This document shows positions 53,387-61,662 of a DNA stretch of 64,000 bases, one piece after another. Source of the stretch: CAVSRC01 sp963762605. Its GTDB lineage: Bacteria > Pseudomonadota > Alphaproteobacteria > Rhizobiales > Kaistiaceae. The stretch is from assembly GCA_963762605.1 (NCBI GenBank), contig CAVXLJ010000026.1, positions 1 through 64,000 on the forward strand, written 5' to 3'. The position numbers and the translations under genes were made by a program. Position 1 is the stretch's first letter; every line of letters begins with the position of its first letter. The notes below the pieces were generated by a model. The model saw nothing but the letters and a program-made list of their open reading frames with translations, searched no databases and was not told the DNA's origin.

Positions 53387-53929
53387 ATGCAGCGTCGCAG
53401 GGTCAGATCAGTCAGCCGCGGCTTGCTTGTCCTGTCCATGATCGCACTGCCGCTCGCCGGCTGCAGTTCCACCGGCATCAACGCCTTTGGCGCGTTCGGC
53501 GACAGCCCGCAACAGATCTCCGTCGTGCCTGACATCGGAAGCTACGACGCCGCGCGCGCCTTGAGCGAGGCGCGTGCGCATTTCCGCATCGGCGATTTTG
53601 GCTATTCCGCTGCGCTCTACAAGCGCTATGCCGAGCTCACCCCGAACGATCCGGAAGGCTATGTCGGGCTGGCCGCTTCCTATGATCGCCTGCGCCGTTT
53701 CGACCTGTCGGACCGCGTCTACGCGTCCCTGTTCAGGCTCACCGGCGGGACCGCCCAGTACTACAACAATCTCGGCTATTCCTATCTGCTGCGCGGCGAC
53801 ACCGCGACGGCGCTTGCCAACCTGCGCAAGGCCAATCAGCTCGATCCGCACAATCCGGTCATCGCCAACAATCTGAAGATGATTGCCAACGCCGCCAAGC
53901 AGAACGCGGCGTCGCGGCCGCCCGCCTGA
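53387..53929 (+). CDS. TPR-containing lipoprotein, TadD-like
   Basis: A 180-residue outer-membrane lipoprotein candidate. The signal ends with the lipobox LPLAGC near residue 26. At least three TPR-like units follow: ALSEARAHFRIGDFGYSAAL, DPEGYVGLAASYDRLRRFDL and AQYYNNLGYSYLLRGDTATA. This matches TadD, the pilotin-like lipoprotein of Tad pilus systems, and the gene converges with a partial tad operon. The ATG at 53387 gives a long basic leader; an ATG at 53438 just before the lipobox is too short, so an intermediate start is possible. Confidence 0.75.
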   Translation: MQRRRVRSVSRGLLVLSMIALPLAGCSSTGINAFGAFGDSPQQISVVPDIGSYDAARALSEARAHFRIGDFGYSAALYKRYAELTPNDPEGYVGLAASYDRLRRFDLSDRVYASLFRLTGGTAQYYNNLGYSYLLRGDTATALANLRKANQLDPHNPVIANNLKMIANAAKQNAASRPPA

Positions 53930-53945
53930 CTCGGGTCCAGCCGAT

Positions 53946-54242
53946 CTAGAGAGGAGCGGTCGCAGTCGGGGCGGGCGCCGGTGTTGGCACCGGCGGGGCC
54001 TTGGCGGTGGTGGTGGTGTCTGACGGCGTCATCGGACCGTTCTTCCCCAGACCGCTGGTGTCGTACATCAATCCGTTCGACGGATCGAACGTTTCCCGTT
54101 CCAGATTCGCCTTGACCGCGTTTCCGGCGCGAAAGCTGATCCGGTCGGTATGCTGAAGATAGTCGTAATTGGCGCAGCCACCGGCGAGCGACGCCAGCAG
54201 GATGACCGCGGCTGAGCCGATCAGGGCCCGACGCACGCTCAT
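53946..54242 (-). CDS. small Tad-locus lipoprotein
   Basis: A 98-residue lipoprotein with lipobox LAGGC at residues 19-23. The mature part includes QHTDRISFRAGNAVKANLER, a segment also typical of CpaD-like pilus lipoproteins (xxAGDAVxxNxxxQT), and a Pro/Thr/Ala-rich end. Its ATG overlaps the cpaC stop in ATGA, so it is the third gene of cpaB-cpaC. It may act as pilotin or secretin partner; full-length CpaD is about twice as long. Confidence 0.75.
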   Translation of the reverse strand: MSVRRALIGSAAVILLASLAGGCANYDYLQHTDRISFRAGNAVKANLERETFDPSNGLMYDTSGLGKNGPMTPSDTTTTAKAPPVPTPAPAPTATAPL

Positions 54243-55645
54243 CCGCCGCCCCCGGACCCGAGATTGATGATGTAGCCATACGGCCCCGTGACTCCGGCTC
54301 CCGACTGGAAGTCCTGGATCATCCTGGGGCTGACCTCCAGCTTGCCGTTGCCGAAGAACTCGAGGTCGTTCGCCGGCAGCGTGCCGTCCAGGGGAGAGGC
54401 CACGACCTGGCCCGGCGTATCCGGCCGCACCAGGCGCGGCGTCACGATGACCACGAGCTCGGTTTCATTCTTCTGATAGCCGGACGACCGGAAGAGGGCG
54501 CCGAGCACCGGGATGTTGCCGACCCACGGCACCTGGTTCTGATTGAGCTTGGTGTCGTTCTGCAGGAGGCCGGCGACCGAGAAGCTCTGTCCGTCCCTCA
54601 GCTCGACGGTGGCGTCGAGATTGCGCGTGGTGAAGATCGGATCGCCGGCCGCGCTGTAGCCGTTGAGGCCGCTGACTTCCGGCGTCAGATGGATCTGGAT
54701 GCGGTTGGCGTCGAGCACCTCCGGCGTGAATTCGAGCCGCACCCCGAAATCCTTGTAGCTGACCGTGGCCGTACCGTTCTTGTCGACGATGCGCACCGGA
54801 ATCTGCCCGCCGGCCAGGAAGCTCGCCTTGACACCGGTGAGCGTCGTCAGGTTCGGCTCGGCGAGCGTGCGCACGAGGCCCTTCTGTTCGAGCGCATCGA
54901 TCGTCGCGCTCAGGCTGACCCCGCCGAGGCCGGACAGGACATTGGCCGTGAACGAAGCGAACGAAGCGGCGTCCTTGGCCGGATTGCTCGTGCCGCCGCC
55001 ATTCATGGCGAGGTTCACCGAACCGCCTTTTGCATTCCATTCGACCCCGAGCTCGCGGGCGGCATTGCGCTGCGCCTCGAGAATGCGCACTTCAAGATTG
55101 ACCTGCTGGCCACCGGTGAGGGTGATGGTGTTGATCACCGGGGCGCTGCCATATTGCTGGACGATCGCCAGCACCTTCTGCATCGAGTAGTCGTCGGGCA
55201 CGGTTCCCGACAGCTGCACCCGGCCGTTGACGGTGCTCACCTTGACGCGCGATTGCGGCACGGCGGCGCGGATGGAGCGCGAAATATCGCCGGTATCGGC
55301 GCCCACTTCGACGGCGAGCAGTCCGACCGGCTTTCCCTCGGCCGAGTAGAGGTTGACGGTGGTGATGCCCAGTCCCTTGCCCACCAGGTAAAGCGACCTG
55401 TCGGTGATCAGCTGTGCGTCGGCGATGGTCGGATCGGCGGCGACGATCTTGCCGATCGGTTCTGTGACGGTGACGGTCAGCGCCTGCGACACCGGCAGCT
55501 TGATGCGCAGCACCGACGTGGTCGCCAGATCGTAGGTCAGGTCCTGGGCCGTGGCCGGACCGCCGAGGAGCATCGCCACGAGCAGCAGGAGGACCGCCGC
55601 GGCTGCCTGCAATGGATGATGGCCACCGTTTACTGCGCGCATCAT
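54239..55645 (-). CDS. cpaC: Tad pilus secretin CpaC/RcpA
   Basis: Outer-membrane secretin of 468 residues. The signal peptide ends near ATAQ, residue 34. The N-terminal domain (KLPVSQALTVTVTEPIGKIV, YLVGKGLGITTVNLYSAEGK) is the T2SS-associated pilus domain, followed by a BON-like region (VKVSTVNGRVQLSGTVPDDY). The secretin core carries GQQVNLEVRILEAQRNAARE and the signature VPWVGNIPVLGALFRSSGYQ. ATGA overlaps join it to cpaB upstream and to the lipoprotein downstream. Confidence 0.93.
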   Translation of the reverse strand: MMRAVNGGHHPLQAAAAVLLLLVAMLLGGPATAQDLTYDLATTSVLRIKLPVSQALTVTVTEPIGKIVAADPTIADAQLITDRSLYLVGKGLGITTVNLYSAEGKPVGLLAVEVGADTGDISRSIRAAVPQSRVKVSTVNGRVQLSGTVPDDYSMQKVLAIVQQYGSAPVINTITLTGGQQVNLEVRILEAQRNAARELGVEWNAKGGSVNLAMNGGGTSNPAKDAASFASFTANVLSGLGGVSLSATIDALEQKGLVRTLAEPNLTTLTGVKASFLAGGQIPVRIVDKNGTATVSYKDFGVRLEFTPEVLDANRIQIHLTPEVSGLNGYSAAGDPIFTTRNLDATVELRDGQSFSVAGLLQNDTKLNQNQVPWVGNIPVLGALFRSSGYQKNETELVVIVTPRLVRPDTPGQVVASPLDGTLPANDLEFFGNGKLEVSPRMIQDFQSGAGVTGPYGYIINLGSGGGG

Positions 55646-56739
55646 CGCAACCAGAAGGGGCTCGACAGGCGGATCGCCTGATCGGCGCTGTCGCGCGCCT
55701 TGGCCGTCGTATCGGGATGGGACGCATCGATCCCCGAGCGAAGCAGCAGGGAAAGCTTGCCGATCGACGCAGCGCTGACCACGAGGTCGGCATCGGCCGG
55801 ATCGAGCGCCAGCGTGGCGATCGCATGTCCGGCAAACGGGGCGTCGCGGGGGTCACCGGCAGCGCCAGGCTTGGCGGCCTCGGAATTGATTGCCAGCACC
55901 AGCACGTTGCGAAGGACCGTCTCGGAGCGGGGGACGGTGGTTCCGACACCGCTTGCCGCGGTGGTCCGGGTCAGCACCACGTCGACGCGATCGTTCGGAC
56001 TGACGAAGCCGCCCGAGGCGGACTCGGCCGATACGGCAACCGAGACGCCGCGCATGCCGCTGTCGAGCGTGTTGGACAGAAATCCTCCGCTGCCCTTTGC
56101 CAGCTTCGCCTTGCGGATAGGATCGCCAGGGAGAAAGCCGATGCGTGCCACAAGTCCGGACATGTCGGCCATCGCGTCGGGCGTCGCGGTCGCCGTGACA
56201 TAGTCGGATTGCAGCGCCTTTGCCGGCCATGCGGCCCATGTCAGCGACCCCGGCGACAGGCGCTGGCCGACAGCGATCTCTTGGCTGGCGACCAGGATTC
56301 GCGTGGTTGCCGTCGACGCGGCCGCGGGAGCGACGGGCACCTGCGGGCGCCCGATCTGGCTCGCCATATAGGCGGCGATGCCGCCCGCGATCACGGCGAA
56401 GCCCAATACGAAAAGGCGCGATTTCTTGATGCGGAAGTTGCGCCGACCGCTGACGCGGCTGCCGCGGTCGGCAGCGACGGTCCAGCCGACATTGTCGCGC
56501 AGGCCGCCCGAGCCTCGGCGCTCACCCTGTCGGCGCTCGCTCTGTCGGCGCTCGGCTTCGCGAAATCCGACCGCGAGGGCCTCCGCGCCGACCTCCTCCA
56601 CCCGTATGCGGGGGTGCCTGCGGCGTTCGATTCCGCCGGACGGGGCCTCCGCGGCTTCCGGCGTACCACCCGAACCTTGCGGATCGCTGCCGGAATCGGC
56701 GGCTGGCTCTTGGCGCGGCGACGGACTGCTCACGGACAT
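55642..56739 (-). CDS. cpaB: Flp pilus assembly protein CpaB with long cytoplasmic N-terminal extension
   Basis: A 365-residue protein; ordinary CpaB is about 250-280. A membrane segment lies at residues 109-127 (LFVLGFAVIAGGIAAYMAS), then the periplasmic SAF domain (RILVASQEIAVGQRLSPGSL) and RcpC region. The first 108 residues are extra: Ser/Pro/Gly-rich, then ERRRHPRIRVEE (38-49), which looks like the start of a PilZ c-di-GMP domain, and Arg-rich ERRQSERRQGERR (63-75). ATG 56739 is the best start; no internal ATG lies before the membrane segment. It is the first gene of the operon. cpaA, E, F, tadB/C and flp are not in the window. Confidence 0.9.
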   Translation of the reverse strand: MSVSSPSPRQEPAADSGSDPQGSGGTPEAAEAPSGGIERRRHPRIRVEEVGAEALAVGFREAERRQSERRQGERRGSGGLRDNVGWTVAADRGSRVSGRRNFRIKKSRLFVLGFAVIAGGIAAYMASQIGRPQVPVAPAAASTATTRILVASQEIAVGQRLSPGSLTWAAWPAKALQSDYVTATATPDAMADMSGLVARIGFLPGDPIRKAKLAKGSGGFLSNTLDSGMRGVSVAVSAESASGGFVSPNDRVDVVLTRTTAASGVGTTVPRSETVLRNVLVLAINSEAAKPGAAGDPRDAPFAGHAIATLALDPADADLVVSAASIGKLSLLLRSGIDASHPDTTAKARDSADQAIRLSSPFWLR

Positions 56740-57012
56740 GGACCCTGTAGGATCCGCCCCAAAGGCAACGGCGGATTTCCGCAACCTACGGCGCAGGGCT
56801 TACCGCCCCGTTCATAAATCGGTAACAGCTTGATCGATCGCCTAAACGGCGTGTTTGCAATGATCGGCGGCGGACTTCAGCTGCGCCGCCGGCGTTGCGG
56901 CGGACCGCCGCGCGTTTGTCGTCGGGTGCCACCGATGGCAGAGCCCATCGGTCCTGACGAGTCCCGCGGTACGGGTCGACGTGGCCCGGACACAGCGTCG
57001 AGCCGAGTGCAT

Positions 57013-57720
57013 CTACGCGCCGAGATAAGCCTGGCGGACGCGGTCGTCGTGGAGCAGCGCCTCGCCGGTGCCGGACAGCGCCACCCGGCCGTTCTCGATG
57101 ACATAGGCGTGGGCCGCCAGCTTGAGAGAGGCAGCGACGTTCTGCTCGACCAGAACGCAGGTGATGCCGGACGCGTTGAGCTCGCCGATCGTCTTGAGCA
57201 CGTTTTGTACGGCGAGCGGAGCCAGGCCGAGCGAGGGTTCGTCGAACATGATGAGATTGGGCGATCCCATCAGGCAGCGGCCGATGGCGAGCATCTGCTG
57301 CTCGCCGCCCGACAGCGTGCCGGCCGGCTGTCGGCGGCGCTCGGCCAGCCGCGGGAACATGGTCATGACGCGCTCGAGGTTGCGATGCCTCTCGCCGCGG
57401 GCGCGCGGCAGCATGGCGCCCATGGCGAGGTTCTCCGCCACCGACAGCGTCGGGAAGACCTGGCGGCCCTCGGCCACCTGGCCGATGCCCAGATCGCAGA
57501 CGCGGTGGCTCGGCCAGCCGGCGATGTCCTCGCCGCGATAGAGGATGCGTCCGCGCGCCGGGCGATAGATGCCGGCGATGGTGCGGATGAGCGAGGTCTT
57601 GCCGGCGCCGTTGGCGCCGACGATGGCGACGATGGTGCCTTCCTCGATTGTCAACGACACGCCGTCAAGCGCCTGGGCGTCGCCGTAGAAGAGGTCGAGG
57701 TCTTCGACATCGAGGATCAT
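57013..57720 (-). CDS. livF: branched-chain amino acid-type ABC transporter ATPase LivF
   Basis: ATPase subunit of 235 residues of a HAAT-family uptake system. Walker A is IVGANGAGKTSLIRTIAG near residue 36, signature TLSGGEQQMLAIGRCLM, Walker B LIMFDEPSLGLAP. The sequence lacks the extra lid helices of LivG and fits LivF. Its ATG overlaps the livG stop. It is the last gene of the long operon. Confidence 0.94.
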   Translation of the reverse strand: MILDVEDLDLFYGDAQALDGVSLTIEEGTIVAIVGANGAGKTSLIRTIAGIYRPARGRILYRGEDIAGWPSHRVCDLGIGQVAEGRQVFPTLSVAENLAMGAMLPRARGERHRNLERVMTMFPRLAERRRQPAGTLSGGEQQMLAIGRCLMGSPNLIMFDEPSLGLAPLAVQNVLKTIGELNASGITCVLVEQNVAASLKLAAHAYVIENGRVALSGTGEALLHDDRVRQAYLGA

Positions 57721-58445
57721 GCCGGCGCCTCCGCGCCGAGATAGGATTCAATCACGGCGGTCTCGCGCACGACGGTTTCCGGCGGCCCGTCGGCGATGCG
57801 CGCGCCGTGATGCAGAACGACGATGTGGGAGGCGAGCGCCATCACCGCGCGCATGACGTGCTCGATGAGGACGATGGTGAGGCCGGTGTCCTTGTTGAGC
57901 GCCTTCAGCACCGCGACCATGCGGTCGGTCTCGGTGGGCCTCAAACCCGCCATCACCTCGTCGAGCAGGAGGAGCTGGGGATCGGTGGCGAGCGCGCGGG
58001 CGACCTCGAGCCGCTTGCGGTCGGGCAGCGTCAGCGAGGAGGCGCGCTGATCGCGCTTGTTGTAGAGGTCGAGGCGACGGAGGAGGTCGTGGGACTTTTC
58101 GCGTGCCGCACTGACGCTGGAGTGATGCAGGAGTCCGCCGACGATGACGTTGTCCTCGACGCTCAAGCCCGGGAACGGGCGGACGAGCTGAAACGTCCGC
58201 CCGATGCCGCGCCGGCAGACCTGGTCGGCGCGGAGCCCGTCGATACGCTGACCGGCGAAGGTGATCGAGCCGCCATCCGGCACGAAGACCCCGGCGATCA
58301 TGTTGAAGAGCGTCGTCTTGCCGGCACCGTTCGGCCCGATCACGCCGCAGATCTCGCCAGCCTCGACATCCAGAGACACCTCGTCCACCGCCACCAGGCC
58401 GCGGAAGCGCTTGGTCACGTCGTCGAGGGAAAGCAGTGCGCTCAC
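57717..58445 (-). CDS. livG: branched-chain amino acid-type ABC transporter ATPase LivG
   Basis: ATPase subunit of 242 residues. Walker A VIGPNGAGKTTLFNMIAGVF near residue 37; RRGIGRTFQLVRPFPGLSV is the LivG-typical Q-loop region; LTLPDRKRLEVARALATDP is the signature and LLLDEVMAGLRPTE Walker B. The signature reads LTLPDRKR where most ABC proteins have LSGGQ-like residues, which is usual for some LivG proteins. GTG 58445 forms a GTGA overlap with livM; no ATG is near. Confidence 0.93.
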   Translation of the reverse strand: MSALLSLDDVTKRFRGLVAVDEVSLDVEAGEICGVIGPNGAGKTTLFNMIAGVFVPDGGSITFAGQRIDGLRADQVCRRGIGRTFQLVRPFPGLSVEDNVIVGGLLHHSSVSAAREKSHDLLRRLDLYNKRDQRASSLTLPDRKRLEVARALATDPQLLLLDEVMAGLRPTETDRMVAVLKALNKDTGLTIVLIEHVMRAVMALASHIVVLHHGARIADGPPETVVRETAVIESYLGAEAPA

Positions 58446-59443
58446 CGGCCGCGCTCCGCGAGGCCGAGGCGGCGCGCCAGCCACGGCCAGACGCCGCCGG
58501 GCAGCGCGACGATGACGATGAACAGGCAGACGCCATAGAGCACCTGCCTGAAACCCGGTATGTCGATGCCGATGGCGCCCAGCGCCGCATTCAGGCTTTC
58601 GGCCAGGCCGGTAAGCAGGAAGGCGCCGACGATCGGCCCGAGCAGCGTGCCCAGTCCGCCGATGATCGGCCCGACGATGATCTCGATCGAGCGCGAGATG
58701 TTGAAGACCTGCTCGGGGAACAGGTTGTTGTAATAGAAGGCGTAGAAGACGCCGCCGAAGGCCGTCATGCCGGCCGAAATCACGACCGCGGCCATCTTGT
58801 AGGCGAAGGTGTTGATGCCGGCGGCGCGTGCCGCTTCCTCGTCCTCGCGGATCGCCAGCCAGTAATAGCCGATGCGGCTCTTGAGCAGCAGGCGGCAGAC
58901 GACGAGCGCGGCAACGGCCGCCGCCAGCATCACGTAATAGAACATGATCGGCGCTCCGCGCAGCGACCAGAGGTCCAGGTGCTGTTGCGAAACGACCGGC
59001 AGGAAGAAGCCGCCGGAGCCGTTGACGATGCCCAAGTGATCGAAGCCGATGCGCGCGAATTCGGCAAACGCGATGGTGAGGATCGCGAAATAGACGCCGG
59101 TGACGCCGAAGCGCAGCGCCAGGAAGCCGATCACCGCGCCGGCCAGCATGGTCACCGGAATGGAGGCCAGGAAGCCGAGCCACGGGCCGACGCCGTAATC
59201 CCTGAAGAGCAGGGCTGCGAGATAGCCGGCAAGCCCGACATAGAGGGCGTGGCCGAGCGAAAGCTGACCGGCGAAGCCCATCATCACGTTCCACGCCTGC
59301 CCGACATAGGCGAAATAGAAGACCAGGATGAGGACGGTCACCAGATAGTCGCTGGCAAACCACGGGGTCGCGATCAGCACAGCCAATACCAGGGCGAGCA
59401 GGACCAGGCTGCGCGGCGACAGGCCCAGGCGCAAGCGCTCCAT
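58442..59443 (-). CDS. livM: branched-chain amino acid-type ABC permease LivM
   Basis: Inner-membrane permease of 333 residues with about eight to ten membrane segments. Family motifs are NVMMGFAGQLSLGHALYVGLAGY and LAIREDEEAARAAGINTFAYKM, the EAA-like loop that contacts the ATPases, with GGLGTLLGPIVGAFLL. ATG 59443 lies 4 bases after the livH stop; the open frame continues upstream inside livH in another frame and is a shadow. Confidence 0.94.
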   Translation of the reverse strand: MERLRLGLSPRSLVLLALVLAVLIATPWFASDYLVTVLILVFYFAYVGQAWNVMMGFAGQLSLGHALYVGLAGYLAALLFRDYGVGPWLGFLASIPVTMLAGAVIGFLALRFGVTGVYFAILTIAFAEFARIGFDHLGIVNGSGGFFLPVVSQQHLDLWSLRGAPIMFYYVMLAAAVAALVVCRLLLKSRIGYYWLAIREDEEAARAAGINTFAYKMAAVVISAGMTAFGGVFYAFYYNNLFPEQVFNISRSIEIIVGPIIGGLGTLLGPIVGAFLLTGLAESLNAALGAIGIDIPGFRQVLYGVCLFIVIVALPGGVWPWLARRLGLAERGR

Positions 59444-59447
59444 CGTC

Positions 59448-60317
59448 TCAGGCCTTTCTGCCGAGGATGCCCTGCGGGCGGAAAAGCAGCACCAGCACGA
59501 GGATGGCGAAGCCGAACATGCTCTTGGCCGAGGGCGTGAACATGAGGCCGGCCATCGCCTCGGTGAGGCCGATGAGGATGCCGCCGAGAAGCGCGCCCGG
59601 CATGGAGCCGAGGCCCCCGGTGATGACGATGATGAAGGCGAGCAGCGTATAGGAGGGTCCCAGCGCCGGCGATACATCGGTGAGCAGGACGAGCATGGTT
59701 CCGGCCGCACCGACGCACGCCGCGCCGAGGCCGAAGGTCAGCGCATAGTAATGCCGGACATTGAGACCGACGACCAGCGCCCCGGTGTGATTGTCGGCAC
59801 AGGCGCGGATGGCCGTGCCGATGCGCGTGAAGCGGAAGAAGGCGTAGAGCGCCGCCGCAACGACGATCGATACGACGGCGGCATAGAGCTTGGTGGCGTC
59901 GATGATCAGCGCGCCGATGGCGAAGCTGTCATAGGAATAGCCGGTCTGTACGCCACGGGCATCCGGCCCGAAGATGATCAAGAGCACATTCGTGATGATG
60001 ATCGCGATGGCGATCATCAGGAGGAACTGCGAGGTTTCCGGCCGGGTGACGAAGGCGTTGATGACGTGTTGCTGCAGGAGATAGCCAAGCACGAAAAGCG
60101 TGGCGGCGATCGGCACCAGCATCAGCAGCGGGTCGAGGCCGAGCGTCGAGAACAGGGTGACGGCGATATACATGGCCACGGTCATCATCTCGCCATGCGC
60201 GAAATTGACGACGCGCACCACGCCGAAGATGACCGACAGGCCGAGCGCCATCAGCCCGTAGACCAGGCCGGTCAAGACGCCGCTGACGGCAACGTTGAGA
60301 TAGACTTCCGCGGGCAC
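59448..60317 (-). CDS. livH: branched-chain amino acid-type ABC permease LivH
   Basis: Inner-membrane permease of 289 residues, partner of LivM. It starts with LNVAVSGVLTGLVYGLMALGLSVIFGVVRVVNFAHGEMM, the family opening, and has GTAIRACADNHTGALVVGLNV as the cytoplasmic coupling loop and TGGLGSMPGALLGGILIGL near the end. About eight membrane segments. The ORF start gives MPAEVYLNV. A strong hairpin separates it from the binding-protein gene upstream. Confidence 0.94.
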   Translation of the reverse strand: MPAEVYLNVAVSGVLTGLVYGLMALGLSVIFGVVRVVNFAHGEMMTVAMYIAVTLFSTLGLDPLLMLVPIAATLFVLGYLLQQHVINAFVTRPETSQFLLMIAIAIIITNVLLIIFGPDARGVQTGYSYDSFAIGALIIDATKLYAAVVSIVVAAALYAFFRFTRIGTAIRACADNHTGALVVGLNVRHYYALTFGLGAACVGAAGTMLVLLTDVSPALGPSYTLLAFIIVITGGLGSMPGALLGGILIGLTEAMAGLMFTPSAKSMFGFAILVLVLLFRPQGILGRKA

Positions 60318-60339
60318 CCAGCCCCCTCCCGGGACAAGA

Positions 60340-60367
60340 GGCTCCGGCCGCAGGTGCGGCCGGAGCC
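60340..60367 (-). terminator. intercistronic hairpin between binding protein gene and livH
   Basis: Perfect stem of GGCTCCGGCCG with CGGCCGGAGCC, extendable by CA/TG around GG. It lies in the 71-base gap after the binding-protein gene, with no T run. Such hairpins usually protect the upstream message and lower downstream expression, giving more binding protein than permease. Confidence 0.7.
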
Positions 60368-60388
60368 CGGGTTCAATGCTCGAACGCC

Positions 60389-61645
60389 TTAGCGCTGATT
60401 ATACGGCTTCATCGGCCATGCCGGCTTGGCATTCGCCGCTTCCTTGGGCGCGATGGTCACCAGCTTGCCGCCGCGGTTCTGGATGGCGCCGTCCTTGACG
60501 CCGGCGTTCTGGCCCTTGGCGTCGAACTTGATGCCGGGGCCGATGCTGGCATTGTCGGTGATGTCGGTCGTGCGGATCGCCTCGACCAGCGCCTTCGGAT
60601 CGGTCGAGCCGGCGCGCTTGTAGGCGTCGGCGGCGACCATCAGGGCCTCGAACGTGAAGATGTGGTTGGTATTCAAATTCACGCCCGGGTCGGCCTTGGC
60701 CAGCGCCGCTTCCAGAATCTTGCTCAGCTTCTTGTTGGGATCGTACCAGGGCACGAAGCTGATGGGTCCGTCGGAGTACTTGCCCAGCGTCTTCAGATAC
60801 TGGTCCTCGTACCAGCCCGGCCCCATGCTGAGAACGGCCTCGGGGGTCCAGCGCTGCTTGATCAGCTCGCGGGTCATCAGCATGGCGTCGTTCAGGCGGC
60901 TGACGACCAGCAGGACGTCGGCCTTGGCGGCCTTGGCCTTGGCCACCTCGACCGAGAGGTCCTTGGTCGCCGGGTCGTAGGCAATCTCCTCGGCGATCTT
61001 GTAGGGCAGGGGGAACTTCGACGACACGATGCCGACACCCTTGGCCATGGCGGTGCCGAACGTATCGTTGACGTGCAGGAACACCGCCGTCTTCGGAGAC
61101 GCGCCGGTCATGCCGAAGAGTTCCATCTGGTTGGCGAAAGCGTCGCCGAGGATCGTCGGCGCGGCGGGGAAGTTGCGGAAGACGAACTTGTAGCCCTGCT
61201 CGGTGATTTCGGGCGCTCCGGCGATGTTGATGACGAAGGGGATACCCTTCTGTTCGGCGACCTGGGCGATGGCCGCGCTCTCGCCGGAATCGAAGGCGCC
61301 GACGAGGAGCTGGGCGCCTTCGCCGATGAGCTGCTCGGCGCGCGAGCGCGCCGTGTCGACGCTCGATTCGGTGTCGGCACTCATGATCTCGAGTGCGGGA
61401 TAGCCGAGATCCTTGAGGATCGGTCCGGCGATGTCGACGCCGCGCTGGCAATCCTGGCCGATGCCGGCCATGTAGCCGGAACGCGGCAGGATGACGCCGA
61501 CCTTGAGCGGACCGCCGGCGGCGCGGGCGATCGAAAACGGTGCTGTTCCGGCGACCAGGCCAAGGGCACCAACCCCCGCGGCAAAGGTGCGGCGGGTCAT
61601 GTTCGGACCGGCATTGCCGGTCCATGACTGCGACTTGCGGCTCAT
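60389..61645 (-). CDS. Liv-type periplasmic substrate-binding protein with Tat signal
   Basis: Periplasmic binding protein of 418 residues (Peripla_BP_6). The signal has twin arginines (NMTRRTFAAGVGALGLVAGT), with cleavage near ARAAG, residue 42. The mature part begins PLKVGVILPRSGYMAGIGQD and continues with LLVGAFDSGESAAIAQVAEQ, typical of HAAT ligand proteins of the catabolic (aromatic or dicarboxylate) type. ATG 61645 has GGGAGGG upstream. It lies 17 bases after the amidohydrolase gene, so ligand and catabolic enzyme are likely linked. Confidence 0.93.
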   Translation of the reverse strand: MSRKSQSWTGNAGPNMTRRTFAAGVGALGLVAGTAPFSIARAAGGPLKVGVILPRSGYMAGIGQDCQRGVDIAGPILKDLGYPALEIMSADTESSVDTARSRAEQLIGEGAQLLVGAFDSGESAAIAQVAEQKGIPFVINIAGAPEITEQGYKFVFRNFPAAPTILGDAFANQMELFGMTGASPKTAVFLHVNDTFGTAMAKGVGIVSSKFPLPYKIAEEIAYDPATKDLSVEVAKAKAAKADVLLVVSRLNDAMLMTRELIKQRWTPEAVLSMGPGWYEDQYLKTLGKYSDGPISFVPWYDPNKKLSKILEAALAKADPGVNLNTNHIFTFEALMVAADAYKRAGSTDPKALVEAIRTTDITDNASIGPGIKFDAKGQNAGVKDGAIQNRGGKLVTIAPKEAANAKPAWPMKPYNQR

Positions 61646-61662
61646 CTCATTTCCCTCCCTTT

